NCBI RefSeq assembly: GCF_004011805.1
Contig: NZ_ML137200.1
Location: 64,636-128,635 of the forward strand
Direction of reading: 5' to 3'
Source: Piscinibacter defluvii
Lineage (GTDB): Bacteria; Pseudomonadota; Gammaproteobacteria; Burkholderiales; Burkholderiaceae_C
Length of the DNA: 64,000 bases
Shown: in pieces, positions 34,309 through 44,112 of the stretch
Numbering within the stretch: position 1 is the first letter of the stretch
How the letters are laid out: each line of letters begins with the position of its first letter
Notes under the pieces: model-generated
What the model was told of the DNA's origin: nothing
Database searches by the model: none
The model's input: only the letters and a program-made list of their open reading frames with translations
Translations under genes and position numbers: made by a program

Positions 34309-36467
34309 AGGTCGGTGATCTTCATCTCGTTCGGGTTGCTGAAGATGTCGACCACGCGGCAGTCGCTGCACATCTTCAGCCGCTCGGCCGCCGCGCCCTG
34401 GAAGGCGGCGTGGCCGGCCAGCTTGCCGATCATCGCCTCGATGGCCTTGAGCGTGCCGAAGGGCTTGCCGCACTTCACGCAGCGGTAGGGCTCGGCCTCG
34501 TGCAGCACCCGCGCCTGCTTGCGCGCGCGCCCGCCCTCGGCCAGCCACAGGCGCGGCTGCAGCGTGATGGCCTGCTCCGGGCAGGTCGTGGCGCACAAGC
34601 CGCACTGCACGCAGTTCTTCTCGATGAAGCGCAGCTGCGGCCGCTCCGGGTTGTCGGCCAGCGCGGCCTCGGGGCAGGCGCCCACGCAGCTCAGGCACAG
34701 CGTGCACTTGCCGGCATCGATCGCCAGGCTGCCGAACGGCGCGCCGGCGGCCGGCAGCGCAATGGTCTCGGCCGCGCCCGGCGCCTGCGCCAGCAGGTGC
34801 TCGAGCGCGAGGTCGAGCGTGGCGCGCTTGTCGCCCTGCACCGCGAAGCTCGCGGCCTGCGCGACACCCTGCGCGGCCGGCGCGCGCAGCGCGGCGTCGA
34901 GCGCGGCCAGGTCGCGCGCGTCGCGAGCCTCGAGCAGCCGCAGGTGCTCGCCCGCGTAGCCGAGGCCCGCGAGGATGGCCTGCGCCTGCGCCATCTGCTC
35001 GGCCAGCGCCCGGCGGTACTCGGGCGCCTCCTCGTCGGTCAGCAGCACCCACACCTGGCTGGCGCCGAAGGCGATCGCGGACAGCCACAGGTCGAGCCCG
35101 ACGCTCGCGGTGTGCCACAGCGCCAGCGGGATCACGCGCGCCGGCACGCCGTGCACGGCCGCGTCGACACGTGCGGCGCGGCCGAGCTCGCCGATCAGCC
35201 GTGCGCCGGCGCCCTCGCTGTGCAACAGCAGCGCCGCATCCCGTCCGCCCGCGTGGCGGTAGGCCGCGAGCACGGTGCGCAGGCGCCGCCCCTGGTCCGC
35301 CGCGCCGGGGTAGGCGAAGCCCAGCGCACCGCTCGGGCACACCGTGCTGCAGGCGCCGCAGCCCACGCACAGGTGCGGCTCGACGACGATACCGCCGCCC
35401 TCGCCCGCCTTGCGGCCCTTGCGGCTGGCGTCGCTGCGGATCGCGCGCGCCGAGCAGACCTCGATGCAGGCGCTGCAGCCGATCTGCTCGTTGCGGCTGT
35501 GGGCGCACAGCTTCGCCTGGTAGCGGAAGAACTTCGGCTTCTCGAACTCGCCCGACAGCTCGCGCAGCTGCAGCACGGCCCGCACCAGCGCCGCCTCGTC
35601 GCGCCCGACATGGAAGTAGCCCTGCGGCTTCTGGTGCATCGTGAAGGCCGGCGCGTCGCGCAGGTCCAGCACCAGGTCGAAGGTCTCGGCCAGCACCTGC
35701 GGCGCACGCGCGAAGTCGATCGCGCCGGCCGCGTCGCAGGCCTTGACGCAGGCCCGGTGCCCGGCACAGCGCGCCAGGTCGACCTGGTAGGAGAAGTCGA
35801 TCGCGCCCTCCGGGCAGGCGGCGATGCAGGCGTTGCAGCGCGTGCACAGGTCGAGGTCGATCGGGTTGCCGCTCTCCCACTCGGCCTGGAAGGCCCCCAG
35901 CCAGCCCGACAGCCGGGTCAGCCGACCGGCCTGCACCGCGCGCTCGCGCGCCTGCGGCAGCGCGCCGCCGTCGACCAGCAGCGTGGTCTCGAGCCGCTCG
36001 GCCAGCATCGCGGCGGCGCGCTCGGCCGCCTCGGCCGGCCCGACCACCAGGCAGCGGCCCTGCGAGCGGTAGCTCACGGTGGGCACCGGCTCGGCCTCGG
36101 GCAGCTGCGCCGCGGCCAGCAGCGCGGCCAGCTTGGGCGCGGCGGCGCCGGCGTCCTTCGACCAGCCGCCGGTCTCGCGCACGTCGACGAAGCGGATCGG
36201 CCGCTCGGCCAGCGGCAACGCACCTTCGGTCTGCTCGTTCAGTTCGAGGAACAGGGCGCGTTCCTGGGTGCAGGCCACCAGCAGGTCGTCGCCCGAGCGC
36301 GCCGCGCGCTGGAAGCTGGCAGCCTCGCGCCGGCACAGCAGCGTGTGCGGCTCGGCCAGGCCTTCAGCCGAGGCGCCCGGGGTCTTCGCCAGCGCCTGGC
36401 TCAGGCGCTCGCGCATCGCCGCGTCCAGCGGCATCGTCCGGTTGCAGTCGCACAGCAGCGTCTTCAT
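34305..36467 (-). CDS. polyferredoxin-like formate dehydrogenase accessory protein
   Basis: 720 residues with at least five ferredoxin-type cysteine clusters: CTRCNACIAACPEG, CAHSRNEQIGCSACIEVCS, CVGCGACSTVCPSG, CTLCLSCVGACPEA, CVQCGLCATTCPEQ, plus a partial one (CAGHRACVKACD) and a C-terminal Cx2C pair of pairs (CVKCGK, CSDC). The N-terminus MKTLLCDCNRTMPLD is typical of this fdh-linked family. It probably moves electrons or supplies iron-sulfur chemistry during enzyme maturation, but no activity is established to my knowledge. Its first 104 bases overlap the DUF3306 gene. Confidence 0.88.
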   Translation of the reverse strand: MKTLLCDCNRTMPLDAAMRERLSQALAKTPGASAEGLAEPHTLLCRREAASFQRAARSGDDLLVACTQERALFLELNEQTEGALPLAERPIRFVDVRETGGWSKDAGAAAPKLAALLAAAQLPEAEPVPTVSYRSQGRCLVVGPAEAAERAAAMLAERLETTLLVDGGALPQARERAVQAGRLTRLSGWLGAFQAEWESGNPIDLDLCTRCNACIAACPEGAIDFSYQVDLARCAGHRACVKACDAAGAIDFARAPQVLAETFDLVLDLRDAPAFTMHQKPQGYFHVGRDEAALVRAVLQLRELSGEFEKPKFFRYQAKLCAHSRNEQIGCSACIEVCSARAIRSDASRKGRKAGEGGGIVVEPHLCVGCGACSTVCPSGALGFAYPGAADQGRRLRTVLAAYRHAGGRDAALLLHSEGAGARLIGELGRAARVDAAVHGVPARVIPLALWHTASVGLDLWLSAIAFGASQVWVLLTDEEAPEYRRALAEQMAQAQAILAGLGYAGEHLRLLEARDARDLAALDAALRAPAAQGVAQAASFAVQGDKRATLDLALEHLLAQAPGAAETIALPAAGAPFGSLAIDAGKCTLCLSCVGACPEAALADNPERPQLRFIEKNCVQCGLCATTCPEQAITLQPRLWLAEGGRARKQARVLHEAEPYRCVKCGKPFGTLKAIEAMIGKLAGHAAFQGAAAERLKMCSDCRVVDIFSNPNEMKITDL

Positions 36468-36951
36468 CGGGGGTCTCTTTCGCGGGGGTCGCTGCGGCCG
36501 GGGCGGCCGCCGCCTCCTCCTCGTCGCGGAACAGGCCGAGCACCTGCGACTGCACCATCTTGCGCAGCATGCTCGCAGGGATCGGGTCGGGTTGGCCGTA
36601 GTCGTCGATGTAGGTGTCCAGGCCGTCCATCACGTTGAACTGCGGATCGGCGAACAGCTTCTTCAGCGCGGTGTTCTTCACCGCCGGGTCGACATCGCGC
36701 GCCACGAAGCGGGAGAAATCGGAGGCCGGCGTGAGCGAGCGCGCCTGCTCGAGCGTGGGCGGCGGCTCGGCAGGGGGCTGCGGCTCGGCGACGGGCGCGG
36801 CCGGCACCGGCGGCGGCGCCGCCGCGACCGGCGCGGCGTCGACTGCGGGCACCACCGCGGCGGCCGGCGGCTCGGCCGGCACGTCCTGGCCCTCGCGCAC
36901 CTGCGCCTTGCGCCGCGACCAGCGCGAGAGGAAGCCGCCGTCCTCGTTCAT
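36364..36951 (-). CDS. DUF3306 protein
   Basis: 195 residues. It has FLSRWSRRKAQVREG at the N-terminus, a long Pro/Ala low-complexity linker (about 25-75) and the DUF3306 core (SDFSRFVARDVDPAVKNTALKKLFADPQFNVMDGLDTYIDDYGQPDPIP). It occurs with DUF3305 in Burkholderiales fdh clusters. The tail (last ~35 residues) is read from DNA that also codes for the start of the polyferredoxin in another frame, an unusually long 104-base overlap. Confidence 0.87.
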   Translation of the reverse strand: MNEDGGFLSRWSRRKAQVREGQDVPAEPPAAAVVPAVDAAPVAAAPPPVPAAPVAEPQPPAEPPPTLEQARSLTPASDFSRFVARDVDPAVKNTALKKLFADPQFNVMDGLDTYIDDYGQPDPIPASMLRKMVQSQVLGLFRDEEEAAAAPAAATPAKETPDEDAAVRLQPDDAAGRGDARAPEPGAGEDPGRLG

Positions 36952-36958
36952 CGCGCGC

Positions 36959-37438
36959 TCACCGTTCGCCCGGGGCGCGGAAGGAGGCCGGCCGCTTGCG
37001 CTGCTTCGGCTCGGGCCGGTAGTGCAGCTCGGTGAAGGCCTGCAGCCAGTCGCGCCACTGCGGCTGCAGCGGTGCATTGTCGACCCGCTCCTGCGCATCC
37101 ATGCGCCGGCCGGCCTCGTTGTACGACAGCGTCACCTGCTCCGGCCAGGCGCGCGACGGGTCCTCGTCGTCGACGCGCCAGACCACGAACCAGACCGGCG
37201 CGCCGCTGCTGAGGTTGAGGAAGTAGCCCTCGCCCTCGTCGGCGTACAGCGTCACGTCGAAGCCGGGGTGCAGCGTGCGGCGCCGCCCGCCGTCGTCGCG
37301 CAGCACGCGCGGCGCGTCGCCGAAGCCGGGCTGCATCGGCACCACCTCGACGATGCGGTGGCGCCAGTCCTCCCAGCGATTGGGCTGCGCCTCGCGCTCC
37401 ATCACCACCGCGACGGTCACGCTCGGGCGCTCGGCCAT
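36959..37438 (-). CDS. DUF3305 protein
   Basis: 159 residues with the DUF3305 pattern VAVVMEREAQPNRWEDWRHRIVEVVP, then GYFLNLSSGAPVWFVVWRVDDEDPS and MDAQERVDNAPLQPQW. Function unknown, constantly paired with DUF3306 and molybdoenzyme genes in this order. It begins 8 bases after the mrp stop and ends 7 bases before DUF3306, so one transcript is likely. Confidence 0.88.
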   Translation of the reverse strand: MAERPSVTVAVVMEREAQPNRWEDWRHRIVEVVPMQPGFGDAPRVLRDDGGRRRTLHPGFDVTLYADEGEGYFLNLSSGAPVWFVVWRVDDEDPSRAWPEQVTLSYNEAGRRMDAQERVDNAPLQPQWRDWLQAFTELHYRPEPKQRKRPASFRAPGER

Positions 37439-37446
37439 GGCCTGCC

Positions 37447-38538
37447 TCAGGTGTTCTTCGAGATCGTGATGGTCGGGAACTTGGCGCTGAAGTCCTTCGC
37501 GCGCTGCGCGATCTTCACCGCCACCTGGCGCGCCACGCCCTTGTAGAGCGCCGCGATCTCGCCATCCGGGTTGCTGACCACGCTCGGCCGGCCGCTGTCC
37601 GCATCGACCCGGATCGACAGGTTCAGCGGCAGCGCGCCGAGGTAGTCCATGCCGTACTCGGCGGCCATCTTCTTGCCGCCATCGGCGCCGAAGATGTGCT
37701 CCACGTGGCCGCACTTCTCGCACACGTGCACCGCCATGTTCTCGACGATGCCGAGGATCGGCACGCCGACCTTCTCGAACATCTTGATGCCCTTCTTGGC
37801 GTCGAGCAGCGCGATGTCCTGCGGCGTGGTCACGATCACCGCGCCGGTCAGCGGCACGCGCTGGCTGAGCGTGAGCTGGATGTCGCCGGTGCCCGGCGGC
37901 ATGTCCACGATCAGGTAGTCGAGGTCGGTCCAGTTGGTCTGGCGCAGCAGCTGCTCGAGCGCCTGGGTGGCCATCGGGCCGCGCCAGATCATCGGGTTGT
38001 CGGGCTCGATCAGGAAGCCGATCGAGATCACCTGCACGCCGTAGTTGGACAGCGGCTCCATGGTCTTGCCGTCGGCGCTCTCGGGGCGCGCGTCGATGCC
38101 CATCATCATCGGCTGGCTCGGGCCGTAGATGTCGGCGTCCAGGATGCCGACGTTGGCGCCCTCGGCGGCCAGTGCCAGCGCCAGGTTGACGGCCGTGGTG
38201 CTCTTGCCCACCCCGCCCTTGCCGGAGGCCACCGCGACGATGTTCTTCACATTCGGCAGCAGCTGCACGCCGCGCTGCACCGCGTGGGGAATGATCTTCG
38301 TCGCGAGGTTCGCGCTCACGTTCTCGACGCCCGGCACGCCGCGCGCGGCGGCGATCAGGCTCTTGCGCAGTGCCGGGATCTGGCTCTTGGCCGGGTAGCC
38401 GAGCTCGACGTCGAAGGACACGTCACCGCCTTCGATCTTCAGGTTCTTCAGCTGCCGGGTCGAGACGAAGTCCTTCCCCGTGTTCGGGTCGATGACGGCC
38501 TTCAGGGCCTCGAGCAGCGCGGATTCGGAGACGGACAT
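37447..38538 (-). CDS. apbC: Mrp/ApbC iron-sulfur carrier ATPase
   Basis: 363 residues. An N-terminal MIP18-like domain (LLEALKAVIDPNTGKD) is followed by a P-loop ATPase with the deviant Walker A GKGGVGKSTT near residue 108, then DADIYGPSQPMMMG, MPPGTGDIQLTL and the Cx2C motif VCEKCGHVEHIFG that holds a bridging iron-sulfur cluster. It delivers Fe-S clusters to target proteins. It heads the leftward DUF3305-DUF3306-polyferredoxin-TorD series, linking cluster supply to formate dehydrogenase maturation. Confidence 0.95.
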   Translation of the reverse strand: MSVSESALLEALKAVIDPNTGKDFVSTRQLKNLKIEGGDVSFDVELGYPAKSQIPALRKSLIAAARGVPGVENVSANLATKIIPHAVQRGVQLLPNVKNIVAVASGKGGVGKSTTAVNLALALAAEGANVGILDADIYGPSQPMMMGIDARPESADGKTMEPLSNYGVQVISIGFLIEPDNPMIWRGPMATQALEQLLRQTNWTDLDYLIVDMPPGTGDIQLTLSQRVPLTGAVIVTTPQDIALLDAKKGIKMFEKVGVPILGIVENMAVHVCEKCGHVEHIFGADGGKKMAAEYGMDYLGALPLNLSIRVDADSGRPSVVSNPDGEIAALYKGVARQVAVKIAQRAKDFSAKFPTITISKNT

Positions 38539-38713
38539 GAACAGGGGTGCATAGGGGTGGAGAAGCCGGCGGCAGTCTAGCGCAGCGCCCATTCCCCCTG
38601 CGGCGCCGGGCAACCGGCACCGCGCGGCACCGCTTCGCGGGAGTGACCCGCCGCTGCCGCGGCCGACAGAATGCCCCGGGGGCCCCCTGCCCGCCCTCGC
38701 CACGGAGACCGAC

Positions 38714-41008
38714 ATGGCCGACTTCACCCTCACCGCGTCCGCGGACAGCCTGGTCGGGAGCGCCGACGTGGCCGACAGTTTCTACGTCAATGCCGTCGGG
38801 CACCTCGCCGGCACGGACACGCTCGCCGGCGGCGCCGGCGCGGGCACGACCGACCGGCTCGTGCTCGGCTCCACGCTGACCCTGGGCGCCGCGCTGTTCG
38901 CCAACGTCAGCGGCATCGAGCGGCTGGTGTTCAACGCCGGCGGAGGCTCGTCGGTCACCCTGCTCGACGCGATGGTGGCAAGCTCGAACGCCGGCTCCTT
39001 CAGCGTCTCCGGCGGCGCCGGCAACGACATCCTGAACGGCGCCGGCGTGCTCGGCACCACGCTGCGGGCGAGCGGCGCCGGCGGCGACGACCAGTTCACC
39101 GGCGGCGGCGGGGCCGACCGCCTCGCCGGCGGCAGCGGCAACGACACGCTGGTCGGCAATGCCGGCAACGACACGCTGTCCGGCGGGGCCGGCGACGACC
39201 GGATCAGCGCCGGCCCGGGCACCGACCGGCTCGACGGCGGTGCCGGCGACGACCTCTACCTGTTCGCCGACGGCACGCTCGACCTGTCCGACCTGCTGAG
39301 CGACGAATCCGGCTCGGGCGACACCCTGCAGTTCAGCGGCGCCGCGGCGGTGGTCTTCAGCGCGAGCCTGGCCAACCGCGTGTCGGGCATCGAACGCGTG
39401 GTCTTCGGCAGCGGCAACGACGTGTTCACGCCCGGCCCGGGCTTCGGCGATGCCGTCGAGGCGCCGTTCCTGTCCGTCGACGGCGGCGCCGGGGACGACA
39501 GCCTGAACGCCAGCGCCCTGTCGCCGCTGCTGCCGCTGGACCTGCTGCTGGCCGGCGGCGCGGGCGCGGACACGCTGATCGGCGGACGCGGCAACGACAC
39601 GCTGGACGCCGGCACCGGCCTGGGCACGATGGACGGCGGCGCCGGCAACGACCTGCTGATCGTGCGCAGCGCCGACCTGAACGGCAACGTGGCCCTCAGC
39701 GGCGGCGCCAACGGGAACGACACCGCGAGCGACGGCGACACGCTACGCCTGGTCGGCGCGGGCAGCGTCAACCTCGGTCAGCTGGCCAACATCACCGGCA
39801 TCGAGATCGTCGAGCTCGACCCGCTCGGCAACGAGATCGTCGTGCCCGACACCCTGGCGGCCGGCGTGTCGTCGACCGCGTTCGACCTGACGCTGCGCGG
39901 CAGTGCCGAGGACGACAGCTTCGTGCTCGCCGGCCTGGCGGCCGGACGCGACATCGTGGTGTATGCCGGTGCCGGCGACGACACGCTGGTGAGCCTGGTC
40001 GGCGACGACACCGTCTACGCCGGCAGCGGCGCCGACACGCTGGCGCTGGGCGCCGGCAGCGACCGCGTGCTGTTCGGCGCCGGCGAGCTGAGCGGGCTCG
40101 ACCAGGTCACCGCCGACGCCGGCGTGGCCGGCGACCGCCTCGACGTCGCGCTCGTGGCGGGCCGCACGCTGGCGGCCGGCGCGTTCGCGGGAATCAGCGG
40201 CTTCGACACCTTCGCCTTCACCGGCGGCGCCGCCGGCACGACCGCGGCCGTGCGGCTGCCCGCCAACCTCGTGACGCAGAGCGGCCTGGCCAGCGTGGGC
40301 GTCGTCGTGAGCGGGTCGGGCAACCTGATCGTCGACGGCCGCGCCGTCGGCGGCACCTGGACCCTCACCGGCGGCACCGGCAACGACACGCTGTTCGGCG
40401 GCAGCGGCGCCAACACGCTGAACGGCAGCAGCGGCGAGGACACGATCATCGGCGGCGACGGCGGCGACACCTTGCTGCTGGCCGGAGGCTCGGGCGATCG
40501 CGACCTGGCGCTGATCACTGCCGTGACCGACGGCACCGTCGACATCAACGGCGTGCTGAGCGCGAGCGCCCTGGCCGGCGCCGACCGGGTCAGCGGGCTG
40601 GGCCTGGCGGACAACTACATCGCCGTCGACTGGCAGGACCTCGGCCTGCCGAACGGCACGACGCTGGTCGTCGGCCCGGGGCAGAACATCGGGCTGCTCG
40701 GCTACGGCGCGGTCCGGCTGAACACCGCCGACGAGATCGCCGGCAACGCCTTCGGCTCGCTGACCGCGGTGCGCAACGCGGTCGGCGCACGGCTGACGAA
40801 CGGCGCGGTCGGCGTCGACGAGCGCACGATCTTCGTCATCGGCGGCGCCGACGAGAGCGAGTTCGGCGTCTACTACTTCGAGGACCGCGACGACAACGCG
40901 ACGATCGACGTCGCCGACGTGCTGACGCTGCTGGCGATCGGCGACACCGACGTGCCCGGCGGGCTCTCGCCGGGGCGCGGCTTCACGCTGACGAGCTTCG
41001 ACCTGTAG
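38714..41008 (+). CDS. RTX-type calcium-binding repeat protein
   Basis: 764 residues with no N-terminal signal. Blocks of the GGxGxDxLx nonapeptide lie at about residues 137-175, 280-300 and 552-590 (for example GGSGNDTLVG, GGRGNDTLDAG), separated by Asp/Gly-rich beta segments. Near the C-terminus, DRDDNATIDVAD (724-735) fits an EF-hand-like calcium loop, and the chain ends FTLTSFDL. Such proteins leave the cell through type I secretion using a C-terminal signal. No secretion genes are adjacent. The gene lies between mrp and metG, which are normally neighbours. Confidence 0.88.
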   Translation: MADFTLTASADSLVGSADVADSFYVNAVGHLAGTDTLAGGAGAGTTDRLVLGSTLTLGAALFANVSGIERLVFNAGGGSSVTLLDAMVASSNAGSFSVSGGAGNDILNGAGVLGTTLRASGAGGDDQFTGGGGADRLAGGSGNDTLVGNAGNDTLSGGAGDDRISAGPGTDRLDGGAGDDLYLFADGTLDLSDLLSDESGSGDTLQFSGAAAVVFSASLANRVSGIERVVFGSGNDVFTPGPGFGDAVEAPFLSVDGGAGDDSLNASALSPLLPLDLLLAGGAGADTLIGGRGNDTLDAGTGLGTMDGGAGNDLLIVRSADLNGNVALSGGANGNDTASDGDTLRLVGAGSVNLGQLANITGIEIVELDPLGNEIVVPDTLAAGVSSTAFDLTLRGSAEDDSFVLAGLAAGRDIVVYAGAGDDTLVSLVGDDTVYAGSGADTLALGAGSDRVLFGAGELSGLDQVTADAGVAGDRLDVALVAGRTLAAGAFAGISGFDTFAFTGGAAGTTAAVRLPANLVTQSGLASVGVVVSGSGNLIVDGRAVGGTWTLTGGTGNDTLFGGSGANTLNGSSGEDTIIGGDGGDTLLLAGGSGDRDLALITAVTDGTVDINGVLSASALAGADRVSGLGLADNYIAVDWQDLGLPNGTTLVVGPGQNIGLLGYGAVRLNTADEIAGNAFGSLTAVRNAVGARLTNGAVGVDERTIFVIGGADESEFGVYYFEDRDDNATIDVADVLTLLAIGDTDVPGGLSPGRGFTLTSFDL

Positions 41009-41062
41009 TCCGGGCGGGGGCGCCACCTACAATGCAGGGCTTCCCGCCACGCCCTGCCGGCC

Positions 41063-43117
41063 ATGTCGCGCAAGCTCTTCGTCACCACCGCCCTGCCCTA
41101 CGCCAACGCGCCGTTCCACGTCGGGCACATGATGGAGTACATCCAGGCCGACATCTGGGTGCGCTTCCAGCGCATGATGGGCCACGAGGTGCACTTCGTC
41201 TGCGCCGACGATGCACACGGCGCGCCGATCATGATCGCCGCCGAGAAGGCCGGCCTGAGCCCGCAGGCGTTCGTCGCCACGATCGCCGCCGGGCGCCAGC
41301 AGTACCTCGACGGCTTCCACATCGGCTTCGACAACTGGCACTCGACCGACGGGCCGGAGAACCACCGCCTCGCGCAGGAGATCTACCTCGGCCTGCGCAA
41401 GGCGGGGCTGATCGCGGTGCGCCCGGTGGAGCAGTTCTTCGACCCGGTCAAGGGCATGTTCCTGCCCGACCGCTACATCAAGGGCGAGTGCCCGAAGTGC
41501 GGCGCGAAGGACCAGTACGGCGACAGCTGCGAGGTCTGCGGCGCGGTCTACACGCCCACCGAGCTGAAGAACCCGTACTCGACGCTGACCGGCGCGACGC
41601 CGGTGCTCAAGAGCAGCGAGCACCACTTCTTCCAGCTCTCGGCGCAGCGCTGTCTCGACTTCCTGCAGCAATGGACGCACGAGCCCGGGCGCCTGCAGCC
41701 GGAGGTGCTGAACAAGATCCGCGAGTGGTTCGCTACCGACGAGCACGGCCACGTCGGCCTGTCGGACTGGGACATCTCGCGCGACGCGCCCTACTTCGGC
41801 ATCCGCATCCCCGACACCGAGGACAAGTACTTCTACGTCTGGCTCGACGCGCCGGTGGGCTACCTCGCCTCGCTGGCCAACTACTGCGGCAAGCGCGGGC
41901 TGGACTTCGACAAGCTGCTGGCCGACCCGGCGCTCGAGCAGGTGCACTTCATCGGCAAGGACATCACCTACTTCCACACCCTGTTCTGGCCCGCGATGCT
42001 GCACTTCAGCGGCCGCAAGACGCCGGACAAGGTGTTCGTGCACGGCTTCATCACCGTCAACGGCGGCGAGAAGATGAGCAAGAGCCGCGGCACCGGCATC
42101 TCGCCGCTGAAGTACCTCGAACTCGGGCTGAACGCCGAGTGGCTGCGCTACTACATCGCCGCCAAGCTGAACGCGAAGGTCGAGGACATCGACTTCAACC
42201 CGGAGGACTTCGTCGCCCGGGTCAACGCCGACCTGGTCGGCAAGTACGTCAACATCGCCAGTCGCGCCGCCGGCTTCCTGGCCAAGCGCTTCGACGGCCG
42301 GCTGTCGGCCGACATCGGCGTGGAGGGCCGCACGCTGCTCGACGGCCTGCGCGCGCACCGCGGCGAGATCGAGCAGCTCTACGAGACGCGCGAGTACGGC
42401 AAGGCGCTGCGCGAGATCATGCTGCTGGCCGACCGGGTGAACGAGTACGTCGACCAGCACAAGCCCTGGGAACTGGCCAAGAAGCCGGAGAACGCCGCGG
42501 TGCTGCACGACGTGTGCAGCGTCTGCATCGAGGCCTTCCGCGTGCTGACCATCTACCTCAAGCCGGTGCTGCCGGCGCTGGCCGCACAGGTGGAAGCCTT
42601 CCTGCGCGTGAGCCCGCTCGCCTTCGCCGACGCCTCGCGCGCGCTCGGCGCGCACACCATCGGCGCCTACCAGCACCTGATGCAGCGGGTCGACCCGGCG
42701 CTGCTCGAGAAGCTGTTCGAGCCGCCCGTCCCGGCCGTGGCCGAGGCGCCGAAGCCCGGCGGCGAGGACATGGCACCGACGATCTCGATCGACGATTTCG
42801 CCAAGGTCGACCTGCGCATCGCGAAGATCGTCGCCTGCGAGCACGTCGAGGGCAGCGACAAGCTGCTGCGCCTGACGCTCGATGTCGGCGAGGGGCGCAC
42901 GCGCAACGTGTTCTCCGGCATCAAGTCGGCCTACCAGCCGGAGCAGCTGGTCGGCAAGCTCACGGTGATGGTGGCCAACCTGGCGCCGCGCAAGATGAAG
43001 TTCGGCCTGAGCGAGGGCATGGTGCTGGCCGCGAGCCACGCCGACGGCAAGGCCCATCCGGGGCTGTACATCCTCGAGCCCTGGCCCGGCGCGGTGCCGG
43101 GCCTGCGGGTGCGCTGA
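41063..43117 (+). CDS. metG: methionyl-tRNA synthetase
   Basis: 684 residues. Class I signatures are [12 protein letters not shown] (HIGH-type) and [11 protein letters not shown] (KMSKS). Four zinc cysteines sit in [20 protein letters not shown]-terminal tRNA-binding domain (about 575-684, from [17 protein letters not shown]) gives the long dimeric form. It charges tRNA-Met. A TACAAT -10-like hexamer is at 41028-41033, close to the start. The stop overlaps the epimerase ATG. Confidence 0.97.
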   Translation: MSRKLFVTTALPYANAPFHVGHMMEYIQADIWVRFQRMMGHEVHFVCADDAHGAPIMIAAEKAGLSPQAFVATIAAGRQQYLDGFHIGFDNWHSTDGPENHRLAQEIYLGLRKAGLIAVRPVEQFFDPVKGMFLPDRYIKGECPKCGAKDQYGDSCEVCGAVYTPTELKNPYSTLTGATPVLKSSEHHFFQLSAQRCLDFLQQWTHEPGRLQPEVLNKIREWFATDEHGHVGLSDWDISRDAPYFGIRIPDTEDKYFYVWLDAPVGYLASLANYCGKRGLDFDKLLADPALEQVHFIGKDITYFHTLFWPAMLHFSGRKTPDKVFVHGFITVNGGEKMSKSRGTGISPLKYLELGLNAEWLRYYIAAKLNAKVEDIDFNPEDFVARVNADLVGKYVNIASRAAGFLAKRFDGRLSADIGVEGRTLLDGLRAHRGEIEQLYETREYGKALREIMLLADRVNEYVDQHKPWELAKKPENAAVLHDVCSVCIEAFRVLTIYLKPVLPALAAQVEAFLRVSPLAFADASRALGAHTIGAYQHLMQRVDPALLEKLFEPPVPAVAEAPKPGGEDMAPTISIDDFAKVDLRIAKIVACEHVEGSDKLLRLTLDVGEGRTRNVFSGIKSAYQPEQLVGKLTVMVANLAPRKMKFGLSEGMVLAASHADGKAHPGLYILEPWPGAVPGLRVR

Positions 43118-43989
43118 TGCGCATTGCGCTGACCGGCGGCGCAGGGCGGATCGGCCGGGCGATCCGCGCGCGGCTGGCGCGCGAGCACGAGGTGGTGGCG
43201 CTGGACCGACGCGCCGCGCCGACGGTCGAGCTGGTCGGCGACCTGGGCAACGAGATGCTGCTGGACCGCCTGTGCACCGGGGCCGACGCGCTGGTGCACG
43301 TGGCCGCGCTGCACGCGCCGCACGTGGGCGTGCTGCCGGACAGCGAGTTCGAGCGCATCAACGTGCTGGGCACGCAGCGGCTGATCGAGGCCGCGGCGCG
43401 GCACGGCGTGGCGCGCATCGTCTACACCAGCACCACCGCGCTGTACGGCACCGGCGGCTGGATCGACGAGGACACGCCGCCGCGACCGCGCACCGTCTAC
43501 CACCGCAGCAAGCTCGCCGCCGAAGCGCTGCTCGAGCACGCGGCGGCCGCGGGCGGGCCGTCGGTGCGCATCCTGCGCATGTCGCGCTGCTTTCCCGAGC
43601 CGGCGCCGGCGATGGCCGCCTACCGGCTGCACCGCGGCGTGGATGCGCGCGATGTCGCCGAGGCCCACACCCTGGCCCTCGCCCACGACGGGCCGTGCTG
43701 CGCGACGTACGTGATCTCCAGCACCACCCCGTTCGAACCGGGGGACATGCCGGCCCTGCAACGCGACGCCGTGCCGGTGCTGCGCCGTCGCGCCCCCGGC
43801 CTGGTGGCCGAGTTCGCGCGCCGCGGCTGGCCGCTGCCGGCAACGATCGACCGCGTCTACGACGCGGCCCGGGCGCGGCACGCGCTCGGCTGGGCACCCC
43901 GCCACGGCGTCGCCTCGGTCCTGGCGCAGGCCGACGCCGGCAGCACCGAGGTGCTGCCCGCGCGCGACGACTGCCGCGAGCCCTGCTGA
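43117..43989 (+). CDS. NAD-dependent epimerase/dehydratase family protein
   Basis: 290 residues, short-chain dehydrogenase (extended) fold: nucleotide motif TGGAGRIGRAI at the N-terminus, VHVAALHAPHVG, the active-site STTALYGTGG segment and Tyr/Lys in VYHRSKLAAEALL (YxxxK). The substrate, probably a nucleotide sugar or related compound, cannot be told. Its ATG overlaps the metG stop (TGATG), so it is coupled to metG although no functional link is known. Confidence 0.88.
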   Translation: MRIALTGGAGRIGRAIRARLAREHEVVALDRRAAPTVELVGDLGNEMLLDRLCTGADALVHVAALHAPHVGVLPDSEFERINVLGTQRLIEAAARHGVARIVYTSTTALYGTGGWIDEDTPPRPRTVYHRSKLAAEALLEHAAAAGGPSVRILRMSRCFPEPAPAMAAYRLHRGVDARDVAEAHTLALAHDGPCCATYVISSTTPFEPGDMPALQRDAVPVLRRRAPGLVAEFARRGWPLPATIDRVYDAARARHALGWAPRHGVASVLAQADAGSTEVLPARDDCREPC

Positions 43990-44112
43990 ACGGCCCATGA
44001 CACGCGGCCTCCTCGGACCGACCCGCCGGCGCCGCTTCATGGCGCGGGCCCACCACTGCGGACCTCCGCGGGCGCACCCCAGGTGCCGCCCGTTCCCGTT
44101 TCCGGAGGATCC

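Noticed and set aside
38990-40490. Short tandem DNA repeats resembling an array.
   Set aside because: They are the degenerate codons of RTX nonapeptides in frame; there are no identical repeats separated by unique spacers as in CRISPR.
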